From positions 124,001-188,000 of the forward strand of contig NZ_JAERRJ010000005.1 of the NCBI RefSeq assembly GCF_016741815.1: a DNA stretch of 64,000 nt, written 5' to 3'. Both the position numbers and the translations under genes were made by a program. Source of the stretch: Nocardia acididurans (GTDB lineage: Bacteria; Actinomycetota; Actinomycetes; Mycobacteriales; Mycobacteriaceae). Numbering within the stretch: position 1 is the stretch's first letter; every line of letters begins with the position of its first letter. A model generated the notes under the pieces. The model did not search any database. It was not told the origin of the DNA and was given only the letters and a program-made list of their open reading frames with translations. This document shows positions 26,556-34,811 of this stretch, in pieces.

Positions 26556-27599
26556 CTAGCTCCGGACCAGTTTTCGCGATTCTTCGACCGCCCGCGCGGT
26601 CTCCTCGGTGATCAGTTCGCCATTGATCTGTGCGCCCGCCCAGGCTCCGGCAGCGGCGGCGGCTCCCACCTGCGCGGACAGGTCGGTGACATTGCCGGCG
26701 GCCCAGATGCCGGGGACCGCGGTCTTGCCGACGGCGTCCGCCGGGATGTATTCGCCCATGCCGCTGGGGTGTTCGATCGCTTCGAGTCCGGCGCTGCGCA
26801 GGAAGTCCGCGCGGGCGACCATGCGCGGGCCGACCACGAGGGCTTCGATCGGCGTGAGCGTTCCGTCGCCCAGCCGGACCCCGGCAATGCGGTCGCCGTC
26901 GCCCTCGAGTGCGGTCACCTCACCCTTGATGACGCGAATTCCCCTGGCCGCCAACTGTTCCGACTGTTCGCCGGTCAGCGTGCCGGTGTGCGTGAACAGG
27001 GTGACGTCATCGCTGAGCTGCCGGAACATCAGCGCCTGATGCGCGGACATGGGACCGCCGCCCAGTACGCCGATGACCTGGTCGCGAACCTCCCAGCCGT
27101 GGCAGTACGGGCAGTGCAGCACATCGCGGCCCCACCGCTCCCGCACGCCGGGGATGTCGGGCAGTTCGTCGACCAGACCGGTGGTGACCAGAATCCGGCG
27201 CGCCCGCACCGAGCGACCGTCGGCCAGCGTGACCACGAATCCGATCGGGGCGCTCTCCGAATCCCCCTCGGCGGCAGAGGTTTCCGCGGTAGCGGCGGCG
27301 ACCTCTGAATTTCCTTCAGCGGCAAAGGTCGCCGGTGCGATCGCGGCGACCTCCCCGCTCACGACCTGCCCGCCGTACTGCCGGACCTCGGCGCGCCCGC
27401 GTTCGAGCAGTTCCAGCGGCGGCACGCCGTCGCGGGCGAACAGTCCGTGCGCGGCCGCGGCGGGGGCGTTGCGCGGCGCGCCCGCGTCGATCACCACCAC
27501 GGATCGGCGGGAGCGCGCGAGCATGAGCGCCCCGTTCAGGCCCGCGGCTCCCCCGCCGACCACCACCACGTCATAGCTGTCATTCAGCTGATCGGTCAC
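26556..27599 (-). CDS. FAD/NAD(P)-dependent thioredoxin-reductase-like oxidoreductase
   Basis: 347 residues. Residues 8-25 (DVVVVGGGAAGLNGALMLARSRR) are the FAD Rossmann fold, and residues near 145 (HCPYCHGWEVRD) carry a CxxC motif of thioredoxin-reductase-type enzymes; a NAD(P) fold with GVLGGGPM follows. The C-terminal FAD block GIWAAGNVTDLSAQVGAAAAAG is complete. A short low-complexity insert (Ala/Glu/Ser/Thr-rich, near residues 90-115) interrupts the family pattern. The start GTG has an AGGAGG Shine-Dalgarno. It is divergent from an XRE-cupin regulator that probably controls it. Confidence 0.87.
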   Translation of the reverse strand: MTDQLNDSYDVVVVGGGAAGLNGALMLARSRRSVVVIDAGAPRNAPAAAAHGLFARDGVPPLELLERGRAEVRQYGGQVVSGEVAAIAPATFAAEGNSEVAAATAETSAAEGDSESAPIGFVVTLADGRSVRARRILVTTGLVDELPDIPGVRERWGRDVLHCPYCHGWEVRDQVIGVLGGGPMSAHQALMFRQLSDDVTLFTHTGTLTGEQSEQLAARGIRVIKGEVTALEGDGDRIAGVRLGDGTLTPIEALVVGPRMVARADFLRSAGLEAIEHPSGMGEYIPADAVGKTAVPGIWAAGNVTDLSAQVGAAAAAGAWAGAQINGELITEETARAVEESRKLVRS

Positions 27600-27644
27600 T
27601 GTGACCACCTCCTGCGATCGACCATGCCGGTGCGACCGCCAGAA

Positions 27645-27671
27645 CGGCAAAGAAAATTGCCGATATGGCAA
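27645..27671. promoter_or_regulatory. Three-half-site operator between FAD oxidoreductase and XRE-cupin genes
   Basis: CGGCAA (27645-27650), TTGCCG (27657-27662) and GGCAA (27667-27671) form two overlapping inverted repeats just upstream of the XRE-cupin ATG. Probable site for that regulator. Confidence 0.5.
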
Positions 27672-27680
27672 CATGTCCGC

Positions 27681-28268
27681 ATGGAGGACCTCGATCAGAC
27701 CCTCGACGCGGTAGGCCCCCGCCTGCGCGAACTCCGCCGCAGTCGGGAGACCACGCTGGCCGAGCTCTCGGCGGCGACCGGCATCTCGGTGAGCACGCTG
27801 TCGCGGCTGGAGTCCGGGGCGCGCAGGCCGACGCTGGAGCAGCTGCTCCCGCTGGCCCGCGCGCACGGCGTCACCCTGGACGAGCTGGTGGACGCACCAC
27901 TCACCGGCGATCCCCGCGTCCATCTGAAGGCGTTCACCCGGGGCGGGATGACCATGCTGCCGTTGACCCGCCGAGCGGGCGGCATCCAGGCCTTCAAGAT
28001 GATCATCCCCGCGAACAGCCCGCGCCGAGAGCCCGAGCTGCGCACGCACGAGGGCTACGAGTGGCTCTACGTGCTCAACGGCCGCCTGCGCATGGTGCTC
28101 GCCGACCACGATGTGATCCTGTCCCCCGGCGAGGCGGCCGAATTCGACACCCACGTACCGCACTGGTTCGGCGCGGCCGATGACGACGCGGTCGAATTCC
28201 TCAGCCTGTTCGGCAAACAGGGCGAGCGCGCGCACTTCCGCGCCCGGCCCAAGCCGAAGAACCCGTGA
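27681..28268 (+). CDS. XRE-family regulator with cupin sensor domain
   Basis: 195 residues. An N-terminal helix-turn-helix (LRELRRSRETTLAELSAATGISVSTLSRLESGARRPTLEQLLPLARA) is followed by a cupin domain with HEGYEWLYVLNGRLRMVLADHDVILSPGEAAEFDTHVPHWFG. This architecture is the XRE-cupin class that senses small ligands through the cupin. It is divergent from the FAD oxidoreductase, with an operator-like set of GGCAA repeats in between. Start ATG at 27681. Its ligand cannot be deduced. Confidence 0.9.
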   Translation: MEDLDQTLDAVGPRLRELRRSRETTLAELSAATGISVSTLSRLESGARRPTLEQLLPLARAHGVTLDELVDAPLTGDPRVHLKAFTRGGMTMLPLTRRAGGIQAFKMIIPANSPRREPELRTHEGYEWLYVLNGRLRMVLADHDVILSPGEAAEFDTHVPHWFGAADDDAVEFLSLFGKQGERAHFRARPKPKNP

Positions 28269-28312
28269 TCGGCTGGCGGTAACCCGGCACCGTCGGGGTG
28301 CGGTCGCAGCGC

Positions 28313-28801
28313 TCAGTCCGAAACCTGTGCCGCACCGGGCGCGGTCGCGTCGCGGATGATGCGCAGCCCGGCCGTGAGCTCCTCCAGCTGTTGCGGCGTC
28401 AGCAGATTCGTGAACCAGCGGTCGACGCCCTCGAGGTAGGCGGGCAGCACGCGCGCCACGCGGGTGGCCCCGGCCGCGGTGAGCACCGCGTAGGAACTGC
28501 GCCGGTCACCCGGATCGGCCTCGCGGCGCACGAATCCATTGCGCTCCAGGCGATCCACGAGCCGCGTCACGCCGCTGGTGGACAGGTTGGTCTGGACGGC
28601 GAGATCGGTCATGCGCAGTTTGCGGCCCGGGGAGCGGCTCAGCCGGGTGAGCGCGTTGAAGTCCAGCCCCGAGGAGAGGCCGTTGCCCTTCCAGGTGGTC
28701 TCCAGCCGGGCCAGGAGTCCGTCATGCGCCTCGTAGAGCAGGCCGACGGCGGTCAGGCGCGGATCATCGAAGAGCTTCTTGTTTTCCACGGTGAGCAGCA
28801 T
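28313..28801 (-). CDS. MarR-family transcriptional regulator
   Basis: About 162 residues with the winged-helix MarR pattern: ALTRLSRSPGRKLRMTDLAVQTNLSTSGVTRLVDRLERNGFVRREADPGDRRSSYAVLTAAG. The recognition helix and the wing Asp-Arg-Arg are intact. An upstream ATG at 28843 would lengthen it by 14 residues. It is divergent from the SGNH hydrolase; the shared promoter has palindromic elements, so it likely represses itself and that hydrolase. Confidence 0.87.
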   Translation of the reverse strand: MLLTVENKKLFDDPRLTAVGLLYEAHDGLLARLETTWKGNGLSSGLDFNALTRLSRSPGRKLRMTDLAVQTNLSTSGVTRLVDRLERNGFVRREADPGDRRSSYAVLTAAGATRVARVLPAYLEGVDRWFTNLLTPQQLEELTAGLRIIRDATAPGAAQVSD

Positions 28802-28852
28802 AAACCCGAAAGTTTCAGTGCGGATAGTTGACACGCGGAACATTTGACGTAG

Positions 28853-28869
28853 ATTGTTGCCAACGCAAT
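28853..28869. promoter_or_regulatory. Nested palindrome in the MarR/SGNH promoter
   Basis: ATTGTTGCCAACGCAAT: outer arms ATTG and CAAT, inner arms GTTG and CAAC around one C. A wider GCGGAA (28835-28840) and TTCCGC (28871-28876) pair flanks it. MarR-type operator candidate. Confidence 0.45.
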
Positions 28870-28899
28870 ATTCCGCACAGCAACTAAACGGAGGTTCCG

Positions 28900-30030
28900 A
28901 TGACGACGCAGCGCTGGGTGGCGGGTTTCCGTGCGCCGCTGGTGAATCCGGCCGAGCAGATCCGGCTGGCCGAGCCGCGCGGGTTCGCCGGGGAGACCCT
29001 GCGGCAGGTCGTGCGGATCGCCGGGGGCGGGCAGCGGCTGCGGGTGCGGCTCACCAACCGGTACTCCGATCGGGAACTGGTGATCGGCGCGGGAGCCGTG
29101 GCGGTGCGCAAGAACGGCAGCGAGATCGCGCCCGAGACCAGCACCGGGATCCGGTTCGGCGGCCAGGCGCAGGTGCGGGTTCCGGCCTTCGGGGATGTGG
29201 TCAGCGATCCGATCGACCTGGCGGTGGAGCCGGGAACCCAGCTGGCGCTGAGCCTCCACCTGCCCGAGCCGACGGGTCACGCGGCCTTCGCGCACCTGCC
29301 GGTCGACACCTCGTGGATCGTTCCCGGCGATCAGGTCGACGCCCCCGCGCTGACCGACGCCGAGGAGAGCGGCTCCCGCTTCTTCCTGACCGGAATCGAC
29401 GTGCTGACCGACGCCGAAGCCCCGGTGCTGGTCGCCTTCGGCGACTCGTGGTTCGAGGGCGTCGGCTCCACGCACGGCGAGAACCGCCGCTCGGTGGACA
29501 TGCTCAACGAACGACTTGCCAAGGGCTGGGCGGTGAATCAGGGCATCGGCGGCAACCGGCTGCTGACCGATCAGGTCGGCGAGCACGGGCTGTCCCGCTT
29601 CGCCCGCGATGTGCTGTCGGTGCCCGGTGTCGCGGCGGTGTGGGCCAATTTCGGCATCAACGACCTGATTCTGGCCGAGCGCACCGCCACCGCCGCTGAC
29701 ATGATCGCCGGATACACCGAGCTGGCGCGGCTGGCCCACGCGGCCGGACTGCCGATCTACACCAACACCATCGGCCCGTTCGGCGGGGCGTACTATCCGG
29801 GACTCAATGTCGCCGAGGGCATTCCGGTGCGCTCCGAGCTCAATGCGTGGTTGCGCGCCACCGACGTCTTCGACGCGGTCTTCGATGTCGCCGCGGCCGT
29901 GCAGGATCCGGAACGGCCCGACTTCATCCGGCCCGAGTTCGACAGCGACGGTATGCATCTCAATGACGCGGGTCACCGCGCCATCGCGGCGGCCTTCGAC
30001 CTCGAGGCGCTGCCCGCGGTGTTCGGCTGA
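28900..30030 (+). CDS. SGNH/GDSL-family hydrolase
   Basis: 376 residues. A beta-rich N-terminal domain of about 160 residues precedes the SGNH hydrolase domain: block I VAFGDSWFEGVGS with Ser183, block II GIGGNRL, block III WANFGINDL and block V DGMHLNDAGH with the catalytic Asp-x-x-His. No signal peptide is evident. The family deacetylates or hydrolyses esters, often on sugars or lipids; substrate unknown. A GGAGG Shine-Dalgarno lies 6 bases before the ATG. It is divergent from the MarR regulator. Confidence 0.9.
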   Translation: MTTQRWVAGFRAPLVNPAEQIRLAEPRGFAGETLRQVVRIAGGGQRLRVRLTNRYSDRELVIGAGAVAVRKNGSEIAPETSTGIRFGGQAQVRVPAFGDVVSDPIDLAVEPGTQLALSLHLPEPTGHAAFAHLPVDTSWIVPGDQVDAPALTDAEESGSRFFLTGIDVLTDAEAPVLVAFGDSWFEGVGSTHGENRRSVDMLNERLAKGWAVNQGIGGNRLLTDQVGEHGLSRFARDVLSVPGVAAVWANFGINDLILAERTATAADMIAGYTELARLAHAAGLPIYTNTIGPFGGAYYPGLNVAEGIPVRSELNAWLRATDVFDAVFDVAAAVQDPERPDFIRPEFDSDGMHLNDAGHRAIAAAFDLEALPAVFG

Positions 30031-30059
30031 GGGCCCTGCCGCAGCGCTGCCCGGACGGT

Positions 30060-31487
30060 TCACCCGAGCTGCCGGGCTCCCGCCGCCGCACCCTGCCGCA
30101 AACCGTTGGCCCACAGGTCGTTGGCGATATCGCGCCCGAGCCGCACGCCGCCGATGTTCTGCGAGAGATCCATATCCCCGCGGGCATCGGTGGCGTAGGC
30201 GTCGAAGGACCAGTGCACGCCGAGGAATACGCGGCTCTGCCCGTTCTCCTCGATCATCTGCCACAGCCCGCCGGGGAACACCCGGGAATGCCGGGTGCGG
30301 ATCGCGCCCCGATTGTCGGTGCTGACCCCGTCGAGTTCGTCCGAGATGAAACCTATTCCGTCGGTGAGAGTGTCGGGTCCGTCGGCATGCACGCCGTAGA
30401 AGCGCCGGGTGACCTGGAAGGCCGCCGCGCCCAGCGCCGCGTGCCCGGAGGGGTAGGCGGGGAAGGCCGGCGTACTGTTGGCGGCGACGTCATTGCTGCG
30501 CGGTGCGCCGTGCGGCTCCCAGAACGGATCGCAATCGGCGTCCAGATCCAGATCCTGGCCGGGTGTGGCCTGCGGCCCGGTGGCCGGATCGTGCTCCCGG
30601 ATACCGAGTACGGGCCGCCACAGGTTGTGCCGGTACTTCTCGTCCCAGCACAGGATCGCGGCGTCGGCCTGTGCCGCGTTGACCAGTGCGAACAACCGCG
30701 CGTTCTGCGCCACCGAATTGCCTCGCGCGGTGGCGATCTCCCGCACGATCTGGTTGTAGAGCCGAGGCGGCGTGCCGATGCAGCGGGCGGCGTCGTAGGC
30801 CCAGAAGATGGCGGCCAGGGTCTCCGCCGGTGTGCGCGTGCGGAATCCGGGCGGCAGGGTGGCGGCCGCGGCGGTGGCGATCCCCTTGGCGCGCACCTCC
30901 CGCAGGGCGGCCAGATAGCGCGGGTCACTGGTTTTGGGCGGCGAGTCCAGCGTGTATCGGCTGGTGACCGCGAAGCAGTGTGACCGAGCGCCGTAATGCG
31001 GTGCGTAGCAACCCTGTTCCGGTTCCATCGGATCGGCCCGATGGCCGGGCGCGACCGGGTCGGGGACGTATCCCTCGTCCGTCAGCGCCGGGTCCGCCGC
31101 CCGCGCCTTCAGCACCGCCCGCCCCACCGCCTGCCCGAACGCGCATCCGCGTCCCGTCCCGGGTCCGTGCACCCCGGCTTCCCGCAGCGCCCGGTCCAGC
31201 CGGGCGGTCTGGCCCGGATACAGCGCTGTCAGCGTGGTGTGCGCCGCGACCGCCATCGCCGCGTCGACGGACGCCCCCTCGGCCGCGACCGGCGGCTCGT
31301 CCAGCCAGCAGCCGTGTTCCGCCCCCGCGATCCCGAAATACGCGTCGTGCACGGCCAGCTGCACGATTCCCAGGGCACGCGAACTCCCCACCGCCCCGCG
31401 CACCCCTCCCTCCCCAGGCCTGATATCGGTGTGCGCCATCCGATCCGACTCCAGCGCCACCGCATTCCAATACAGCACCTGATCCAC
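30060..31487 (-). CDS. Vanadium-dependent haloperoxidase-family protein
   Basis: 475 residues. All three vanadate-binding motifs of the haloperoxidase/acid phosphatase superfamily are seen in order: KX6RP (Lys284 to Arg291-Pro292), PSGH (346-349) and SRX5H (Ser418-Arg419 to His425). The family oxidises halides with peroxide or acts as a phosphatase when vanadate is absent; which applies here cannot be told. No signal peptide or clear membrane segment is present. It follows the DDN-like gene on the same strand, with a strong hairpin between. Confidence 0.9.
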   Translation of the reverse strand: MDQVLYWNAVALESDRMAHTDIRPGEGGVRGAVGSSRALGIVQLAVHDAYFGIAGAEHGCWLDEPPVAAEGASVDAAMAVAAHTTLTALYPGQTARLDRALREAGVHGPGTGRGCAFGQAVGRAVLKARAADPALTDEGYVPDPVAPGHRADPMEPEQGCYAPHYGARSHCFAVTSRYTLDSPPKTSDPRYLAALREVRAKGIATAAAATLPPGFRTRTPAETLAAIFWAYDAARCIGTPPRLYNQIVREIATARGNSVAQNARLFALVNAAQADAAILCWDEKYRHNLWRPVLGIREHDPATGPQATPGQDLDLDADCDPFWEPHGAPRSNDVAANSTPAFPAYPSGHAALGAAAFQVTRRFYGVHADGPDTLTDGIGFISDELDGVSTDNRGAIRTRHSRVFPGGLWQMIEENGQSRVFLGVHWSFDAYATDARGDMDLSQNIGGVRLGRDIANDLWANGLRQGAAAGARQLG

Positions 31488-31519
31488 TTCCCCTGCCTCC
31501 CACTGCGTTCCGATCCGAG

Positions 31520-31562
31520 GGCGGGCGATACGCCGGGGCGGCTCCGCGGCGTATCGCCCGCC
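31520..31562. repeat. Perfect 15-bp inverted repeat
   Basis: Arms at 31520-31534 and 31548-31562 are a perfect 15-bp inverted repeat (starting GGCGGGCGATACG) with a 13-nt loop. It lies between the haloperoxidase start (31487) and the stop of the DDN-like gene (31681), both on the minus strand. It is terminator-like but has no T-run. Confidence 0.6.
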
Positions 31563-31680
31563 GTCTTCACGATTCGCGATCCCCCCGTGAATAGCGGCAG
31601 TAGTGCGCTACCCGATTTCAAGGGTGCAGGCATCCCCGGTCCGAGTAGCCGTGAATCTTCTCAACGGGTAACCGCGCCGG

Positions 31681-32157
31681 TCACATCCGGTGGAGTTCGA
31701 AGATGCGGAAGGTGCGGTGACCGGAGAGTTCGTGCTCGATCTCGTAGCCGGGCCAGAATTCGACGGCCAGGTCCCACAGCCGTTTTCGTTCCACACCGGT
31801 GATCTCGGCGACCGTGACGGCATAGAAGTCGTCGCGGATGTGGACCAGCGCGGTGGGGGCCGAGCGCAGGTTTGCCGACCAGGAGGGATGTTCGGGCCTA
31901 CCCCAGTTGGAGCCGACCAGGATGATGGTGTCGCCGTGCGGGATATAGAGCAGCGAGGTCGTTCTGGGCAGGCCCGTTCTGCGACCGGACACGGTGAGCT
32001 CCAGGGACGGCAGCCCTGCGATGTCGAGGACGCCGCGGCGGCCCTTGGTGACTCGCCGCACCCCCCGATCCAGTTTCAGGATTGTGTTGCGGCGCTTCAT
32101 GATCCAGCGCTTGGTGCCGAGGCGGCGGGCAACTCTGGGCAGTACTCTTCCGGGCAT
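31681..32157 (-). CDS. Deazaflavin (F420)-type nitroreductase-family protein
   Basis: 158 residues with the split-barrel DDN pattern: PSLELTVSGRRTGLPRTTSLLYIPHGDTIILVGSNWGRPEHPSWSANLRSAP. The basic N-terminal 40 residues (RVARRLGTKRW) resemble the membrane-leaning tail of many family members. It would reduce a hydride acceptor with F420H2, substrate unknown. It is the second member of this family in the window (the first is at 12.2 kb). Transcribed in the same direction as the haloperoxidase. Confidence 0.82.
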   Translation of the reverse strand: MPGRVLPRVARRLGTKRWIMKRRNTILKLDRGVRRVTKGRRGVLDIAGLPSLELTVSGRRTGLPRTTSLLYIPHGDTIILVGSNWGRPEHPSWSANLRSAPTALVHIRDDFYAVTVAEITGVERKRLWDLAVEFWPGYEIEHELSGHRTFRIFELHRM

Positions 32158-32306
32158 GACGGTTCCTCACGATTGACGGGAGTCCCGCGGCTGCGGACGT
32201 GCATGCTGCGTCTGCGTCGAAAATATCGACACGTCTTTGTCGTCGAGTATTCGTGCGGGATATCCCGGACGATGCCTCCGGCAGGTCGTCGGCGGAGGGC
32301 CGGCTT

Positions 32307-33101
32307 CTACTGGAACACGTTATCGCCACTTGACGGCGGTTGCCAATCGGTGAGGTGGGTCCGGTCGCGGGCGGGGTCGTACAGGTGCGACTGGGCGCAG
32401 TCCAGCGTCCGGGTCAGCGCGGGACCGACCAGAATCACTGCGGCCTGCCGCAATCCGGCCCGCTCGACCTGATCGGCGATATCGGCGAGGGTGCCGCGCA
32501 GCACCTGCTGTTCGGGCTGGCTCGCCCGATAGACGACGGCCACCGGGCATTCCGGGCCGTAATCGGCAACAAGTTCTTCCGCGAGAACCCGGATTCGGGT
32601 GACCGCCAGATGCAGCACCAGGGTGGCCCTGGTCGCCGCGAAATTCGCCAGCGCCTCGGATTCCGGCATGGCGGTGGAGCGCGCCCGGGTGCGGGTGAGC
32701 ACCACCGACTGCACGAGTTCCGGGACCGTGAGCTCCGCGCCGAGCAGGGCGGCGGCCGCGGCGTACGCGGGCACGCCCGGGGTCACGTCCCACGGGATGG
32801 CGAGCGCGTCCAGGCGACGGGTCTGCTCGTGCAGGGCCGAATAGAGCGAGGGATCGCCCGAGCAGAGCCGGGCGACATCCTTGCCCTGCGCGTGCGCCCG
32901 CGCGCAGTGCTCGATGATCTGGTCCAGATCCAGGCCCTGGGTGTCGATCAGCTCGGCGTCGGGCGCGCAGTGCCCGAGCACCTCCGGGTCGAGATAGGTG
33001 CCCGCGTACAGGCAGACGGGCGACTTCCGGAGAAGGTCGCAGGCCCGCACGGTCAGCAGATCCGCCGCGCCCGGCCCGGCCCCGATGAAGTGCACTGTCA
33101 T
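32307..33101 (-). CDS. cobM: Precorrin-4 C11-methyltransferase
   Basis: 264 residues of the tetrapyrrole methylase family. It starts TVHFIGAGPGAADLLTVRACDLL (SAM glycine motif) and contains GKDVARLCSGDPSLYSALHEQ and VTPGVPAYAAAAALLGAELTVPE. Together these are diagnostic of CobM/CbiF, which methylates C11 of precorrin-4 to give precorrin-5, directly upstream of CobF in the pathway. It is co-directional with the PPOX gene 14 bases upstream of it. Confidence 0.92.
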   Translation of the reverse strand: MTVHFIGAGPGAADLLTVRACDLLRKSPVCLYAGTYLDPEVLGHCAPDAELIDTQGLDLDQIIEHCARAHAQGKDVARLCSGDPSLYSALHEQTRRLDALAIPWDVTPGVPAYAAAAALLGAELTVPELVQSVVLTRTRARSTAMPESEALANFAATRATLVLHLAVTRIRVLAEELVADYGPECPVAVVYRASQPEQQVLRGTLADIADQVERAGLRQAAVILVGPALTRTLDCAQSHLYDPARDRTHLTDWQPPSSGDNVFQ

Positions 33102-33115
33102 GCGGGCGAGTGTAT

Positions 33116-33541
33116 TCAGGCGGTCACATCGAACGCGGCGGTGACCTTCCTCGGCTCGAGCCAGACCGCCAGTTCACCGGGCACGCCGTTGCGTGCGCCG
33201 AATTCCGCGGCACGATCCGCGCCCATGTACCGCGCGCCGATGGCGGTGGCGGTGCGGACCAGTTCGCCGATCTCCTCCGACACCCTGGTCACCCCCTGTA
33301 CCTGCACGAACGCGTACGGCGGCCGCTCCAGATCCACCAGCAGCGTGACCCGGCCGTCGCGCAGGATGGATTTGCCCTTGGCCGAGGTCTTTCCGGTGTT
33401 GAACACCAGCTCGTCGCCGTCGAGGACGAACCACACCGGGGTCACCAGCGGCCGCCCGTCGCCGGCGGTGAAGGCCAGCTTCCCGGTCCGCGTGCCCTGC
33501 GACAGGAACTCCCGCACCTCGGGATCAGAGATGGATGCCAT
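33116..33541 (-). CDS. PPOX-class F420-dependent oxidoreductase
   Basis: 141 residues of the pyridoxamine-oxidase-like split barrel: GTRTGKLAFTAGDGRPLVTPVWFVLDGDELVFNTGKTSAKGKSILRDGRVTLLVDLERPPY. The pattern is that of the F420-binding PPOX class. The ATG at 33541 follows a purine-rich Shine-Dalgarno; a longer frame exists. Substrate unknown. It precedes cobM on the same strand and may be co-transcribed with it. Confidence 0.85.
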   Translation of the reverse strand: MASISDPEVREFLSQGTRTGKLAFTAGDGRPLVTPVWFVLDGDELVFNTGKTSAKGKSILRDGRVTLLVDLERPPYAFVQVQGVTRVSEEIGELVRTATAIGARYMGADRAAEFGARNGVPGELAVWLEPRKVTAAFDVTA

Positions 33542-33632
33542 GTCCCCACCGTAGATCTTCCGGACGCCACGCCCCGGCTCCGCGCGGCGACACGCCTCTA
33601 AGACGCATCGGGGTTGTTCATAGAATGCACGG

Positions 33633-34277
33633 GTGCAGCACATCGATGCCATCACCGCCCTGAACGACCCCGTCCGCCGTCGGCTCTACGAGTACGTGAG
33701 CGGCCGGGGCGAACTCGTCAGCCGCAACGACGCGGCCGAGGCGGCGGGTATCCAGCGCACGCTCGCGGCGTTCCATCTGGACAAACTGGTCGAAGCGGGT
33801 TTGCTGGAAACCGAGTCGAAGCGGCTCAGCGGCCGCACCGGACCGGGGGCGGGCCGTCCCGCCAAGCTCTACCGCCGCTCCGGCGGCGAGTATCAGATCA
33901 CCCTGCCGCCGCGCGACTATCGAACGGCCGCAGACCTTTTGGCCACGGTGGCCGAGGAGGCCCGGCTCGACACCGAACTCCAGGAGGCGGCGCGCAGGCA
34001 GGGGCGCGCCCTGCGGCAACCGCTTTCCGGCCTGCCCGCCGTCATCCAGGTACTCACCGCGCGCGGCTACGAACCGTTCACCGACGAGGGTACCGTCCGC
34101 ATGCGCAACTGCCCCTTCCACGCGCTGGCCGAATCCCATCCCCCACTGGTCTGCGGCATGAACCTTGCACTGCTGGAGGGACTGCTCGGCGACGCGCCCG
34201 GCGTCCGAGCTCGCATGGACCCCCGACCCGGTTTGTGCTGCGTCGCTGTCGAGGTCTCTAAAACCAATGAAGATTGA
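33633..34277 (+). CDS. ArsR/SufR-like regulator with Cys-rich C-terminus
   Basis: 214 residues. Residues 5-55 are a winged helix (ITALNDPVRRRLYEYVSGRGELVSRNDAAEAAGIQRTLAAFHLDKLVEAGLLE), COG2345-type. The C-terminal part has four cysteines in CPFHALAESHPPLVCGMN and a final LCCV. This pattern resembles SufR-type iron-sulfur or redox-sensing regulators, so metal or cluster binding is a reasonable inference but not shown. It is followed by a DUF3291 gene with 33 bases between, which it may control. Confidence 0.82.
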   Translation: MQHIDAITALNDPVRRRLYEYVSGRGELVSRNDAAEAAGIQRTLAAFHLDKLVEAGLLETESKRLSGRTGPGAGRPAKLYRRSGGEYQITLPPRDYRTAADLLATVAEEARLDTELQEAARRQGRALRQPLSGLPAVIQVLTARGYEPFTDEGTVRMRNCPFHALAESHPPLVCGMNLALLEGLLGDAPGVRARMDPRPGLCCVAVEVSKTNED

Positions 34278-34310
34278 CATACAAACTCCGGACATGGTGA
34301 AGTGACCGTC

Positions 34311-34811
34311 ATGAACGGCTATCACCTCGCCGAGATGAACAACGCCACCCTGCGCCATCCCCTGGACGACCCGCGCATGGCCGACTTCACCACCAACCTC
34401 GCCCCCGTCAACGCGCTGGCCGAACAGTCGCCCGGCTTCGTCTGGCGCCTGGTCGACGACGAGGGCTCCGACGCCACCTCGCTGCGCCCGCTCGGCGACG
34501 ACGTCATCATCAACATCTCGGTCTGGGAGTCCCGGAAAGCCCTGTGGGACTACATCTACCGCTCCCACCACCTGGATTTCCTGCGCCGCCGCAACGAGTG
34601 GTTCGAACGCCCCCGCGAACCCATGATCGTGCTGTGGTGGATCCCCATCGGCCACACGCCGACTCTCGAAGAGGCCCTGGACCGCCTGAAACTCCTTCGC
34701 GCCCAAGGCCCTTCCCCGCAAGCCTTCACCCTGCGCGAGGACTACGACCCGCCGGCGGCTACCACTTCAGCATCGGAGCCGGAGACAGTGGGTGCTGCCG
34801 AACACGGGTGA
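34311..34811 (+). CDS. DUF3291 domain protein
   Basis: 166 residues with the DUF3291 pattern: MNNATLRHPLDDPRMADF, FVWRLVDDEG, NISVWESRKALWDYIYRSHHLDFLRRRNEWFE and LWWIPIGHTPTLEEALDRLK. Members look like small ferredoxin-like alpha/beta proteins of unknown function, related to monooxygenase-like folds. ATG 34311 follows a purine-rich site; GTG 34302 is possible. It lies downstream of the SufR-like regulator and overlaps the convergent HD gene by 53 bases. Confidence 0.8.
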   Translation: MNGYHLAEMNNATLRHPLDDPRMADFTTNLAPVNALAEQSPGFVWRLVDDEGSDATSLRPLGDDVIINISVWESRKALWDYIYRSHHLDFLRRRNEWFERPREPMIVLWWIPIGHTPTLEEALDRLKLLRAQGPSPQAFTLREDYDPPAATTSASEPETVGAAEHG

